From positions 617,630-660,389 of the forward strand of contig BJOX01000297.1 in the NCBI GenBank assembly GCA_009731375.1: 42,760 bases of DNA, read 5' to 3'. The notes beneath the pieces are model-generated. The model was not told the origin of the DNA and searched no databases. It saw only the letters and a program-made list of their open reading frames with translations. Shown here piece by piece: positions 21,682 through 34,189 of this stretch; the stretch's first letter is position 1; each line of letters opens with the position of its first letter. This DNA comes from Paulinella micropora (Eukaryota > Cercozoa > Imbricatea > Euglyphida). Made by a program: the position numbers and the translations under genes.

Positions 21682-21716
21682 CCGAAATCATCAACCCAGA
21701 GGCCGAAAAAGTCGAG
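21682..21716 (+). CDS. exon 15
   Basis: Acceptor CTACACAG at 21680-21681 and donor GTCGGA at 21717. Two leading bases then EIINPEAEKVE. Compared with the copy at 22009, most differences fall in third positions of this frame (Pro, Ala and Val codons silent), which supports the frame. Confidence 0.55.
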
Positions 21717-21744
21717 GTCGGAATAAATAGTCTATTATGCGACA

Positions 21745-21806
21745 AAATCGACGTGTTTTGCGGGCGAGCCCCGGCCCGGGGCTCGCCCGCAAAATACGTC
21801 GAATTT
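21745..21806. repeat. 62-bp near-perfect palindrome
   Basis: Arms of about 30 bases meeting at GAGCCCCGG-C-CCGGGGCTC and extending out through TTTTGCGGGC and CGACGT with one mismatch and one extra base. GC-rich centre in an AT-rich setting. Confidence 0.9.
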
Positions 21807-22008
21807 GGCGCGCCGCATGTGTAGTTTTATCGGTAACCTGACCACGTGTTGTGGAGGTGATCGAGAAACTAACCATGTAGCATACACTCTATTAAATCAA
21901 ACGCATATTTCTACAGCTAAAAAAGTTTTAATAGAGTGTCTGCTCTATGTTAGTACATGCTTACATGCTCTATGTTTATACATACTCACATACGCATAAC
22001 ACACATGC
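21807..22008. other. unique intron sequence with an inverted repeat
   Basis: A perfect 13-base inverted repeat (ACACTCTATTAAA at 21884-21896, TTTAATAGAGTGT at 21927-21939) lies in otherwise undistinguished sequence. Confidence 0.6.
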
Positions 22009-22574
22009 ATATCAACCCGGAGGCTGAACTAGTTGAGGTACGAAACATTACACGTTGCAATAATACATTTATATTTGGATAATACGTTGTATGTACGTGA
22101 GTATGTAGCTCAGCGAGAGGTGTCGGGTACACCAAACATCAGCCTCAAACTCCCTCTCTGGTGTGCGCGAACGGCGCCTGGTGGCGCAAAAACCTGAATC
22201 TTCTGGTTTTTACGCCACCCGCCACCAAAGTTTTTTATATTTTCGAAGAGAGCTCATCAAGAAGTGTTAGATACACCAAATATCAGCCGTATCGACATAT
22301 AGCATATATAAACGTCAGGCCTGAGAATGTGAAAAAAGCTGAGGTGCGAAAACACTTAATGTGTATTGTTGGTTGTTAACTTGTATGTTATGTGTTAGTA
22401 CACACTGACGTACAAGAATTGATACGTGTTGAGAAAGATAGTACATGCTCTAAGTTTCTTCATACTCACCTAGGTTAAGTATATATATATATATATATAA
22501 TATATATATATGTATATATATATTATATATATATGCATACACACACACACACATATATATATATATATGTATGT

Positions 22575-22622
<48 letters not shown>

Positions 22623-22660
22623 CAGTCTTGAAGCTGAAATAGTTGGAGTTTGAAAACATG
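22009..22660 (+). pseudogene. three diverged copies of exon 15 and its intron
   Basis: Exon-like copies at 22009-22037 (INPEAELVE, donor GTACGA), 22306-22343 (donor GTGCGA) and 22620-22647 (no donor). Flanking pieces also recur: ACACCAAACATCAGCC near 22130 and ACACCAAATATCAGCC near 22272; the AGTACATGC...CATACTCAC blocks near 21952 and 22440. An old tandem duplication of about 300-430 bp not driven by SSRs alone. A strong hairpin occupies 22180-22219 (GGTGGCG-C-AAAAACC stem, 10-base loop). Confidence 0.65.
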
Positions 22661-22701
22661 ACACCTTGTCATCATATATATTTCATTATGTATTATATGT
22701 T

Positions 22702-22741
<40 letters not shown>

Positions 22742-22865
22742 TACATATGTATGTATGTATGTACGTATGTACGTATGTATGTATGTATGTATGTATGTAT
22801 GTATGCATGCATGCATGCATGCATGCATGTATGTATGCATGTATGTATGTATGTATGTATGTATG

Positions 22866-22899
<34 letters not shown>

Positions 22900-23145
22900 T
22901 GTATGTATGTATGTATGTATATGTATATGTGTATGTATGTATGTATGTATGTATGCATGTATGTATGTATGTATGTGTATGTATGTATGTGTATGTATGT
23001 ATGTATGTGTATGTATGTATGTATGCATGTATGTATGTATGTATGTATGTATGTATGCATGTATGTATATATGTATGTATGTGTATCTATGTATGTATGT
23101 ATGTATGTATGTATGTATGTATGTATGTATGTATGTATGTATGCT
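22478..23145. repeat. (TA)n and (GTAT)n arrays
   Basis: TA repeats with CATA islands to 22740, then about 400 bases of GTAT, interrupted by the last exon 15 copy. Confidence 0.93.
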
Positions 23146-23151
23146 ATGTAG

Positions 23152-23196
23152 GTTTTTCACGTCAAGCACTCGGCATGATATACATAAATACATACA

Positions 23197-23228
<32 letters not shown>

Positions 23229-23341
23229 CATATACACATACATACATACATACATACATACATACAGACAGACAGACAGACAGACATCAGACAGACATAC
23301 ATACATACATACATACATACATAAATACATAAATACATACA

Positions 23342-23372
<31 letters not shown>

Positions 23373-23432
23373 CATACACATACATATACATCCTTACATC
23401 CATCTCCACTCTCAGGTGTTTCACGTCAAGCA
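23152..23432 (+). pseudogene. two truncated copies of exon 16
   Basis: Copies at 23152-23173 (after CTATGTAG) and 23416-23432 (after CTCTCAG) give the first 6-8 codons of exon 16 and then continue as CATA repeats. Around 23175-23400 lie CATA and CAGA arrays. Confidence 0.75.
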
Positions 23433-23492
23433 TACATACATACATACATACATACATCTCCACATCCATCTCCACATACATCTCCACATCAG

Positions 23493-23552
23493 GTGTTTCA
23501 CGTCAAGCACTCGGCCGGGTCTGAAGTGCACATCACACACCGCATTGAACGA
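23493..23552 (+). CDS. exon 16
   Basis: Acceptor CACATCAG at 23491-23492 and a good donor GTAAGC at 23553. Exactly 20 codons, phase 0 at both ends, reading VFHVKHSAGSEVHITHRIER. A partial copy without the first codons occurs at 23906-23955 after (TTTC)n; there the donor GTAAGC is replaced by GTAGATAG. Confidence 0.65.
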
Positions 23553-23579
23553 GTAAGCACATGCCCTACAAAGTACATA

Positions 23580-24147
<568 letters not shown>

Positions 24148-24149
24148 AG

Positions 24150-24188
24150 TACCGCGATATCAAAACCGTTGCGCGTAACGCCAGAGAG
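24150..24188 (+). CDS. exon 17
   Basis: Acceptor GTATGTTAG at 24148-24149 and donor GTTCTG at 24189. Thirteen codons, phase 0 at both ends: YRDIKTVARNARE. Flanked by (GTTT/CATA) and a long (TC)n array. Confidence 0.55.
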
Positions 24189-24190
24189 GT

Positions 24191-24193
<3 letters not shown>

Positions 24194-24236
<43 letters not shown>

Positions 24237-24332
24237 CCTCCCTCTCCCTCCCTCCCTCTCTCTCTCTCCCTCTCTCTATCTATCTCTCTCTCTCTCTCTT
24301 TCTCGCTCGCTCGCTCGCTCGCTCGCTCTCTC

Positions 24333-24427
<95 letters not shown>

Positions 24428-24466
24428 TCCCCCCCCCCCCCCCCCCCCCCCCCCCTCCATACACAC
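24194..24466. repeat. (TC)n with poly-C
   Basis: TC repeats with CTCG and CTGT blocks, ending in about 30 C residues next to the assembly gap; the poly-C probably caused the gap. Confidence 0.95.
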
Positions 24467-24733
24467 NNNNNNNNNNNNNNNNNNNNNNNNNNNNNNNNNN
24501 NNNNNNNNNNNNNNNNNNNNNNNNNNNNNNNNNNNNNNNNNNNNNNNNNNNNNNNNNNNNNNNNNNNNNNNNNNNNNNNNNNNNNNNNNNNNNNNNNNNN
24601 NNNNNNNNNNNNNNNNNNNNNNNNNNNNNNNNNNNNNNNNNNNNNNNNNNNNNNNNNNNNNNNNNNNNNNNNNNNNNNNNNNNNNNNNNNNNNNNNNNNN
24701 NNNNNNNNNNNNNNNNNNNNNNNNNNNNNNNNN
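24467..24733. other. assembly gap
   Basis: 267 unknown bases between poly-C and (TTGA)n. It may hide an exon between exons 17 and 18. Confidence 0.99.
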
Positions 24734-24796
<63 letters not shown>

Positions 24797-24944
24797 CTTG
24801 ATTGCTTGATTGCTTGATTGCTTGATTGCTTGATTGCTTGATTGCTTGATTGCTTGATTGCTTGATTGCTTGATTGCTTGATTGCTTGATTGCTTGCTTG
24901 CTTGCTTGATTGATTGCTTGATTGCTTGATTGCTTGATTGCTTG

Positions 24945-24987
<43 letters not shown>

Positions 24988-25006
24988 GTTGGTTGGTTGG
25001 TTGGTT

Positions 25007-25081
<75 letters not shown>

Positions 25082-25085
25082 GGAA
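24734..25085. repeat. (TTGA)n, alternating TTGATTGC, (TTGG)n, (GATA)n
   Basis: TTGA to 24786, a regular TTGATTGC octamer array to about 24945, then TTGA, TTGG and GATA. Confidence 0.95.
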
Positions 25086-25200
25086 AAAAAGAAAGAGCTG
25101 ATAGACTAAACATGTCGATCTTCAGCTTAATCTATCTATTTATCTCTCTATCTATTTATCTCTCTATCTATTTGTCCCTCTATCTTTGTTGTTCATTAAG

Positions 25201-25239
25201 AATTTGCGACATTGGCGAGGATGTGGAGTTGCCTAACGT

Positions 25240-25240
<1 letters not shown>
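25201..25240 (+). pseudogene. truncated copy of exon 18 region
   Basis: TTTGCGACATTGGCGAG then GATGTGGAGTTGCC matches the acceptor end and first codons of exon 18 and is followed at once by (GATA)n. A second scrap lies near 26400-26424 (GGTGGCGAGGATGATTG). Confidence 0.55.
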
Positions 25241-25242
<2 letters not shown>

Positions 25243-25308
<66 letters not shown>

Positions 25309-25375
25309 TGATAGATAGATAGATAGATAGGTAGGTAGGTAGGTAGGTAGGTAGGTAGGTAGGTAGGTAGGTAGG

Positions 25376-25443
<68 letters not shown>

Positions 25444-25465
25444 CAGACAGATAGATAGATAGATT
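25243..25465. repeat. (GATA)n with (GTAG)n block
   Basis: GATA repeats with a GTAG block at about 25329-25376. Confidence 0.95.
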
Positions 25466-26230
25466 AAGCTGATAGACTAAGCATAGCGATCTATATCTTT
25501 ACATCTATACATCTTATCTCTCTATCCTTGTTGTGTTAGATAGATAGATAGACAGATAGATAGATTAAGCTAATAGACCAAACATAACGACCTATTCCTT
25601 TATATCTATAAATGTTATCTCTCTATCTTTGTGGTGTTAGATAGATAGACAGACAGATAGATATACGAAGCTGATACACAAAGCAATACCTTCTATTTAT
25701 AAATGTTATCTCTCTACCTTTGTGGTGTTACATAGATAGATAGACAGATAGATAGATTAAGCTGATAGACCAAGCATAGCGATCTATGTATATATACATC
25801 TATAAATGTTATCTCTCTATCTTTGTTGTGTTAGATAGATAGATAGACAGATAGATAGACGAAGCTGATACAAAAAGCAATACCTTTTACTTATAAATGT
25901 TATCTCTCTATCTTTGTGGTGTTAGATAGATAGATAGACAGATAGATAGTTGAAGCTAATAGACCAAGCATAGCGATCTATACGTTTACACCTATAAATG
26001 TTATCTCTCTATCTTTGTTGTGTGAGATAGATAGATGGACAGATAGATAGACGAAGCTGATACACAAAGCAATACCTTCTATTTATAAATGTTATCTCTC
26101 TATCTTTGTGGTGTAAGATAGATAGATAGACAGATAGATAGTTGAAGCTGATAGACCAAGCATAACGATCTATACCTTTATATCTATAAATGTTATCTCT
26201 CTATCTTTGTGGTGTTAGATAGATAGATAG
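25466..26230. repeat. minisatellite of alternating 91- and 102-bp units
   Basis: Eight units starting near 25466, 25566, 25668, 25759, 25862, 25953, 26055 and 26144. Type A contains GCTGATAGACCAAGCATAGCG; type B contains GCTGATACACAAAGCAATACC. Both share TGTTATCTCTCTATCTTTGT and end in a GATA/GACA stretch. After the first two A units the order is B-A-B-A-B-A, a dimeric higher-order repeat of about 193 bp. Type A carries the end motif of the (TATC)-tail retroposons. Confidence 0.8.
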
Positions 26231-26763
<533 letters not shown>

Positions 26764-26834
26764 GATGAGGGTGAATTGATGAGTGAACTACGCAACGTCT
26801 TAGTTACTCAAGGCACACACGAAAAACGAATTCG
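26764..26834 (+). CDS. exon 18
   Basis: Acceptor GGTGAG at 26762-26763 (conserved in two upstream copies) and donor GTACAT at 26835, which starts the (CATA)n array. It reads [18 protein letters not shown] and then HEKRI plus two bases; likely helical or coiled coil. An acceptor 20 bases earlier would add IRDGGE in frame but does not match the phase of exon 17. Confidence 0.6.
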
Positions 26835-27020
26835 GTACATACATACATACATACATACATACATGCATACATACATACATACATACATGCATACATACAT
26901 ACATACATACATACATACATGCATACATACATGCATACATACATACATACATACATACATACATACATACATGCATGCATGCATACATACATACATACAT
27001 ACATACATACATACATACAT
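26835..27020. repeat. (CATA)n array
   Basis: CATA repeats with GCATG variants in the intron between exons 18 and 19. Confidence 0.95.
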
Positions 27021-27031
27021 AATCTATGTAG

Positions 27032-27080
27032 GGAGTTGGAAACGATGTCTGAGGTTGAGATACTAGTGGGCGTGGACAGG
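27032..27080 (+). CDS. exon 19
   Basis: Acceptor CTATGTAG at 27030-27031 and donor GTATAC at 27081. One leading base then ELETMSEVEILVGVDR, ending in phase 0. A copy lacking the first codons lies at 27168-27205 after (TC)n, identical over 36 bases, with donor GTCGAC. Confidence 0.6.
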
Positions 27081-27089
27081 GTATACATC

Positions 27090-28170
<1,081 letters not shown>

Positions 28171-28386
28171 NNNNNNNNNNNNNNNNNNNNNNNNNNNNNN
28201 NNNNNNNNNNNNNNNNNNNNNNNNNNNNNNNNNNNNNNNNNNNNNNNNNNNNNNNNNNNNNNNNNNNNNNNNNNNNNNNNNNNNNNNNNNNNNNNNNNNN
28301 NNNNNNNNNNNNNNNNNNNNNNNNNNNNNNNNNNNNNNNNNNNNNNNNNNNNNNNNNNNNNNNNNNNNNNNNNNNNNNNNNNNNNN
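28171..28386. other. assembly gap
   Basis: 216 unknown bases between (TC)n and (CATA)n. Confidence 0.99.
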
Positions 28387-28463
28387 AGCATTCATACATA
28401 CATACATACATACATACGTACGTACAAACACGCACATACACACATCTACACATATACACACAG

Positions 28464-28501
28464 GAGTTCAAGCGAGCGCAGCTACGCCTCGCAACGGAAA
28501 G
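28464..28501 (+). CDS. exon 20
   Basis: Acceptor CACACAG at 28462-28463 and donor GTAGAC at 28502. It reads EFKRAQLRLATE plus two bases, a basic helix-like peptide that follows the acidic exon 19 in phase 0. The AG overhang plus the G of the next exon gives Arg. Confidence 0.6.
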
Positions 28502-28502
28502 G

Positions 28503-28945
28503 TAGACATACATACATACATACATACATACATACATACATACGTACGTACGTACATGCATACATACATACATACATGCATCCATGCATACATGCATACA
28601 TACATACATACATACATACATACATACATACATGCATACATACTTGCATACATGCATACATGCATACATGCATACATACATGCATGCATACATGCATGCA
28701 TACATGCATACATACATACATACATACATACATACATGCATGCATTCATACATACATGCATGCATGCATGCATGCATGCATACATACATACATACATACG
28801 TACATACATACATACATACGTACGTACATACATACATACATAAATGCATACATACATACATACATGCATACATACATGCATACATACATGCATACATACA
28901 TACATACATACATACATACATACATACAAGCACATATATGCAAAC
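28503..28945. repeat. (CATA)n with GCATG/CGTA variants
   Basis: CATA array of about 440 bases in the intron after exon 20. Confidence 0.95.
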
Positions 28946-28952
28946 ATTGCAG

Positions 28953-29021
28953 GAGTAGTGCTGATGAGCGTCGTACTGTGCCCGCTATGCAGCCGTCAGG
29001 CGTTGACCGGTCTAGGATGAG
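28953..29021 (+). CDS. exon 21, donor uncertain
   Basis: Acceptor ATTGCAG at 28951-28952. One leading base then SSADERRTVPAMQPSGVDRS in frame, after which the sequence becomes (GGA)n and reads as poly-Arg. The first GT after it is the start of the (GTA)n array at about 29094. Three more copies of the MQPSGVDRS part follow, so the true exon end may be in a later copy. Confidence 0.5.
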
Positions 29022-29093
29022 GGGGAGGAGGAGGACGAGGAGGAGGAGGACGAGGAGGAGGAGGAGGAGGGAGAGGAGGAGGAGGAGGAGGGG

Positions 29094-29137
<44 letters not shown>

Positions 29138-29165
29138 TAGTAGTAGTAGTAGTAGTAGTAGTAGT

Positions 29166-29240
<75 letters not shown>

Positions 29241-29530
29241 TGCCCCCTATGCAGCCGTCAGGCGTTGATCGGTCTGTTGTAGTAGGAGTAGGAGTAGGAG
29301 GAGGAGGAGGGGAAGGAGGAGGAGGAAGAGGAGGGAGGAGGAGGAGGGGAAGGAGGAGGGGGAGGGAGGGAGGAGGCGTAGTAGTAATAGTAGTAGTAGT
29401 AAGTAGTAGTAGTAGTGGTATGCCCGCTATGCAGCCGTCAGGCGTTGATCGGTCTGTTGTAGTAGGAGTAGGAGTAGGAGGGGAAGGAGGAGGAGGAAGA
29501 GGAGGGGGAGGAGGGAGGAGGAGGGAGTAC

Positions 29531-29595
<65 letters not shown>

Positions 29596-29609
29596 ATAGT
29601 AGTAGTAGC

Positions 29610-29697
<88 letters not shown>

Positions 29698-29821
29698 TGC
29701 CCGCTGTGCAGCCGTCAGGCGTTGATCGGTCTGTTGTAGTAGGAGTAGGAGTAGGAGGAGGAGGAGGAGAAGGAGGAGGAGGAAGAGGAGGGAGGAGGAG
29801 GAGGGGAAGGAGGAGGGGGAG
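29022..29821 (+). repeat. (GGA)n/(GTA)n with three exon 21 copies
   Basis: Triplet arrays enclosing copies at 29237-29276, 29417-29456 and 29696-29735 of the block that ends GTTGATCGGTCTGTT. The copies are followed by GTAGTAGGA, so each has a GTAGTA donor. Only one silent difference in the Asp codon separates them from the first exon. Confidence 0.8.
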
Positions 29822-30330
<509 letters not shown>

Positions 30331-30385
30331 TCTGTATGTATGTTATGTATATGTTATGTATATGTTATGTATGTATGTATGTATG

Positions 30386-30416
<31 letters not shown>

Positions 30417-30440
30417 GTATGTATGTATGTATGTGTGTAT
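30331..30440. repeat. (GTAT)n array
   Basis: Short GTAT repeat before an acceptor. Confidence 0.93.
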
Positions 30441-30448
30441 GTGTTCAG

Positions 30449-30476
30449 GCCACCTGTCAAGCGGACGCCTCCGACT
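30449..30476 (+). CDS. possible exon 22
   Basis: Acceptor GTGTTCAG at 30447-30448. It reads ATCQADASD plus one base with donor GTGTAC (30477). Read through, the frame gives two more codons and then a TAG at 30488, so a terminal exon is an alternative. The spliced reading matches the entry phase of the next exon. Confidence 0.4.
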
Positions 30477-30490
30477 GTGTACGCAATTAG

Positions 30491-30832
<342 letters not shown>

Positions 30833-31285
30833 AGATATGTTTAATCTATGGGCGTGGCTTAGCTTGAAAAGCCATTGCCTCCTATACTACCCCGGACAAG
30901 AACTTTCAGCACCGGCCAAGCTGCACACCAACCACTGTCTCGCTGTGGTTGGTGTCTGTGCCCAGTTCAAGCCGAAAGGTAGCCGAGCCCTTTTGAACTA
31001 TACGGGACAACACTAGAACACTCCCCAGGAGCGTGTGCCCTAAGGAGATGATGCCATGAGCAAGTCGAGGTTTCAGGAGTTCACGCTCGTTGTGAGTTAC
31101 CTTCTACAACCCCGACTTCATCAACCCTTTGCATCACGCCCCGACTTCATCAGCCATGGTCAGGAGTTGGTTGCCTGTTTAGCCCTTGCGCTGCGCGCGA
31201 TTAACGGCGGACACAAAATCGTCATTATAGGGGGTTTGGTTTTAGGCCGGAGCACTGCGCAGCTGGCCCTCTGCATCCCCCCCGG
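30833..31285 (-). mobile_element. retroposon copy, (TATC)-tail family, long
   Basis: About 450 bp of unique sequence whose minus-strand end reads GCCCATAGATTAAACATATC, like the other family members. It contains a perfect 11-base hairpin (ACACCAACCAC 30925-30935, GTGGTTGGTGT 30945-30955) and a direct repeat CCCCGACTTCATCA (31112, 31140). No clear protein. A + strand 80-codon frame (31056-31298) is probably chance. Confidence 0.5.
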
Positions 31286-31289
31286 TATA

Positions 31290-31537
<248 letters not shown>

Positions 31538-31540
<3 letters not shown>

Positions 31541-31754
31541 TGTTTAGTCTAGGAGCGTCGCATAGCCAAATGGCCATAGGCGTCCTACCAGGAGGCATCC
31601 TCGGCTCAGGCCTGCCTTCGCCTTCCTGGCTCCCCCATAACCAACGGCCAGCGGAGGGATCCACTAACCAAGCACGAAGTGCAGGGTGAGTACCTCTTAT
31701 GGGCGAGCTCAAAGGAAAAAACACCCAACGCCACAGCTACCCATGGTGCAGCGG
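31538..31754 (-). mobile_element. retroposon copy, (TATC)-tail family
   Basis: Minus-strand end GCTCCTAGACTAAACATATC followed by the GATA/TATC tail. Upstream of it, GACGCCTATGGCCATTTGGC parallels GATGCCTATGTCTTCGGAT of the 32692 copy. Confidence 0.6.
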
Positions 31755-31903
31755 TAGCATATTCACTGAAGATGGTTCCACTTCCTAGAGAGAAGATAGG
31801 TAGGTAGGTAGGTAGGTAGGTAGGTAGGTAGGTAGATAGGTAGGTAGGTAGGTAGGTAGCATATTCAGTGAAAATGGCTACACTTCCTAGAGAAAGAAGA
31901 GAG
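31755..31903 (-). pseudogene. two inverted truncated copies of exon 24 start
   Basis: Minus-strand copies at 31755-31795 and 31858-31903 of the exon 24 acceptor and first codons (TCTCTAGGAAGTGGAACCAT). They face the + strand copies across (GTAG)n and (CTAC)n, making a large broken palindrome. Confidence 0.75.
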
Positions 31904-32151
31904 GTAGGTAGGTAGGTAGGTAGGTAGGTAGGTAGGTAGGTCTACCTGCCTACCTACCTACCTACCTACCTACCTATCTACCTACCTACCTACCTACTTA
32001 CCTTTGACCTGCCTACCTGCCTACCTACCTACCTACCTACCTGCCTATCTACCTACCTACCTACCTACCTACTTACCTTTGACCTGTCCCTGCCTACCTA
32101 CCTACCTACCTACCTACCTACCTACTTACCCTGTCCTTCTTGTTTCTCTAG
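31797..32151. repeat. (GTAG)n facing (CTAC)n
   Basis: GTAG runs to about 31940, where the sequence flips to CTAC; a CTTTGACCTGYC block is repeated at about 32002 and 32076. Confidence 0.93.
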
Positions 32152-32178
32152 GCGTCGGAGCCTTCCTCAACGTCCGCA
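32152..32178 (+). CDS. possible exon 23
   Basis: Acceptor TTTCTCTAG at 32150-32151 after a good pyrimidine tract; donor GTACTA at 32179. Two leading bases then VGAFLNVR plus one base, matching the phases of exons 22 and 24. If unspliced, the frame ends at a TAA at 32191. Confidence 0.45.
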
Positions 32179-32299
32179 GTACTATCGACTAACTAACTAC
32201 TTACATTTTCCTTCTTTCCCTCGCCCTTTCCCTCTTTTTCCTAACTACCTACCTAACTACCTACCTACCTACCTACCTGCCTACCTATCTTCTCTCTAG

Positions 32300-32402
32300 G
32301 AAATGGAACCATCTTGAGTGAATATGCTACCTACCTACCTACCTACCTACCTACCTACCTACCTTCTCTCTAGGAAGTAGAACCATTTTCACTGAATATG
32401 CT
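32300..32402 (+). pseudogene. two truncated copies of exon 24
   Basis: Copies at 32300-32330 and 32374-32402, each after TCTCTCTAG, read NGTILSEYA and SRTIFTEYA in the exon 24 frame and end at GAATATGCTA, where CTACC repeats begin. Confidence 0.75.
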
Positions 32403-32447
32403 ACCTACCTACCTACCTACCTACCTACCTACCTATCTTCTCTCTAG

Positions 32448-32591
32448 GAAGTGGAACCATTTTCACTGAATATGCTAGCGAGGTAGCCGACGGGCATGTG
32501 GTGCAGTTTGCTTTAGAAGGGTTGGTCTTCATCGCCAACGACCCGCCCCCTCGACCAATTTTTCTTACATCTAAGGGAGGACGCCCGACAG
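32448..32591 (+). CDS. exon 24, probably truncated at its end
   Basis: Acceptor TCTCTCTAG at 32446-32447. Two leading bases then 47 open codons: SGTIFTEYASEVADGHVV, then a hydrophobic QFALEGLVFIAN and a PPPRPIFLTS stretch. All five copies of the start are open in this frame. No GT follows the end; the sequence passes from CCCGACAG into (GATA)n, the tail of the adjacent retroposon. The insertion may have removed the donor. An internal GTAGCC (32487) is an alternative donor. Confidence 0.55.
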
Positions 32592-32826
<235 letters not shown>

Positions 32827-32828
32827 CG

Positions 32829-32885
<57 letters not shown>

Positions 32886-32886
<1 letters not shown>

Positions 32887-33217
32887 GTGGACGCGTCCGA
32901 TAGAATAATTGATAAGAATGGTGATAAGAATGATGATGATGATGATGCGAATGATCATGCTTGAAGTTGAACGCATATATCTATGCCTCTGCTTTCCTGA
33001 TCTTACTTGTCCATCTCTCTTTCTCTAGGCTTGCCTAATCTTGCTTGTTTCTGGTCGTTTTCTTGAGTCTTACGTATTTGCGTGAATTCCAAAAAAATTG
33101 TATTAGCTTCAACATCGAGTCTGGGGCTAGCCACCCTGTCAATAAGAGCTCCCAACTCCTCCTGGTTCCCACAAACCACGATTTATTCCGACAGGGGGTG
33201 CAGAAACGGGGTAGGGG

Positions 33218-33252
<35 letters not shown>

Positions 33253-33260
33253 GGTGGGTT
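32886..33260 (+). other. unique sequence ending in poly(A)
   Basis: After a short (GAT)n, a good acceptor-like TTTCTCTAG (33029) is followed by an open stretch reading LREFQKNCISFNIESG and NKSSQLLLVPTNHDLF. It ends in about 33 A residues (33220-33251). The poly(A) could mark a reverse-transcribed insert. I cannot assign it. Confidence 0.4.
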
Positions 33261-33273
33261 TCTCGTGTTGTAG

Positions 33274-33312
33274 CGTGCGGGCCAGTCGTCATGCCCCAAC
33301 GCGAAACCCTAG

Positions 33313-33350
<38 letters not shown>

Positions 33351-33364
33351 ATGACGACGACGAC

Positions 33365-33426
<62 letters not shown>

Positions 33427-33562
33427 CGATGGTGATGGCGTAGGCCGCAGTCTGCCGCGTCGAGAGCCCTTTGTGTGCCTATCCCAACAATACTAATAAT
33501 AATAGTAATCATAACGCTGATAATGATCCTGTTCTATCTCTGCACGTAGCGCGACGCGAACC

Positions 33563-33603
<41 letters not shown>

Positions 33604-33652
33604 GATCTATCTATCTATCGATCTATCTATCTATCGATCTATCTATCTATCC

Positions 33653-33684
<32 letters not shown>

Positions 33685-33685
33685 G

Positions 33686-33726
<41 letters not shown>

Positions 33727-33789
33727 TTATCTATCTATCCCTTGTGCCTGTCCCAACACGCAGCATGGAAGATGACTCAGCATGGAAGA

Positions 33790-33831
<42 letters not shown>

Positions 33832-34012
33832 GTGATGGTGATGATGATGATGATGATGATGGTGATGGTGATGGTGATGGTGATGGTGATGATGGTGATG
33901 GTGATAGTGATGATGATGATGATGGTGACGATGATAATGATGATGGTCTACCTAGGCATTTAGCGTGGGGCCCAGTCTGCCGCGACGCGAGGCCATTGTG
34001 CCCATCCCGATA
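33274..34012 (+). pseudogene. five truncated copies of exon 25
   Basis: Copies of parts of exon 25 at 33274-33312, 33444-33490, 33549-33563, 33740-33790 and 33964-34012, separated by (GAT)n (33313-33432, 33790-33950) and (CTAT)n (33563-33738). Several follow a TAG acceptor. The fourth reads [11 protein letters not shown] and then turns into (GAT)n right where the exon has GAAGAC/GATGAC codons. Confidence 0.7.
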
Positions 34013-34098
34013 ATAGTCATGATTATGATAATGATCATGATCTAATAATAATAACGATAGTAACCATGATGATGATGATGATGATGCTGATGATGATG

Positions 34099-34175
<77 letters not shown>

Positions 34176-34189
34176 TAATAATAATAATA
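34099..34189 (-). repeat. (AAT)n array, 3' tail of the LINE
   Basis: AAT repeat on the + strand, (ATT)n on the LINE strand, starting 18 bases beyond the LINE stop codon. Preceded on the left by (GAT)n. Confidence 0.85.

Noticed and set aside
33309-33512. Poly-His frame on the minus strand and poly-Asp/Met frames on the + strand
   Set aside because: They are translations of (GAT)n; the unique parts belong to exon 25 fragments.
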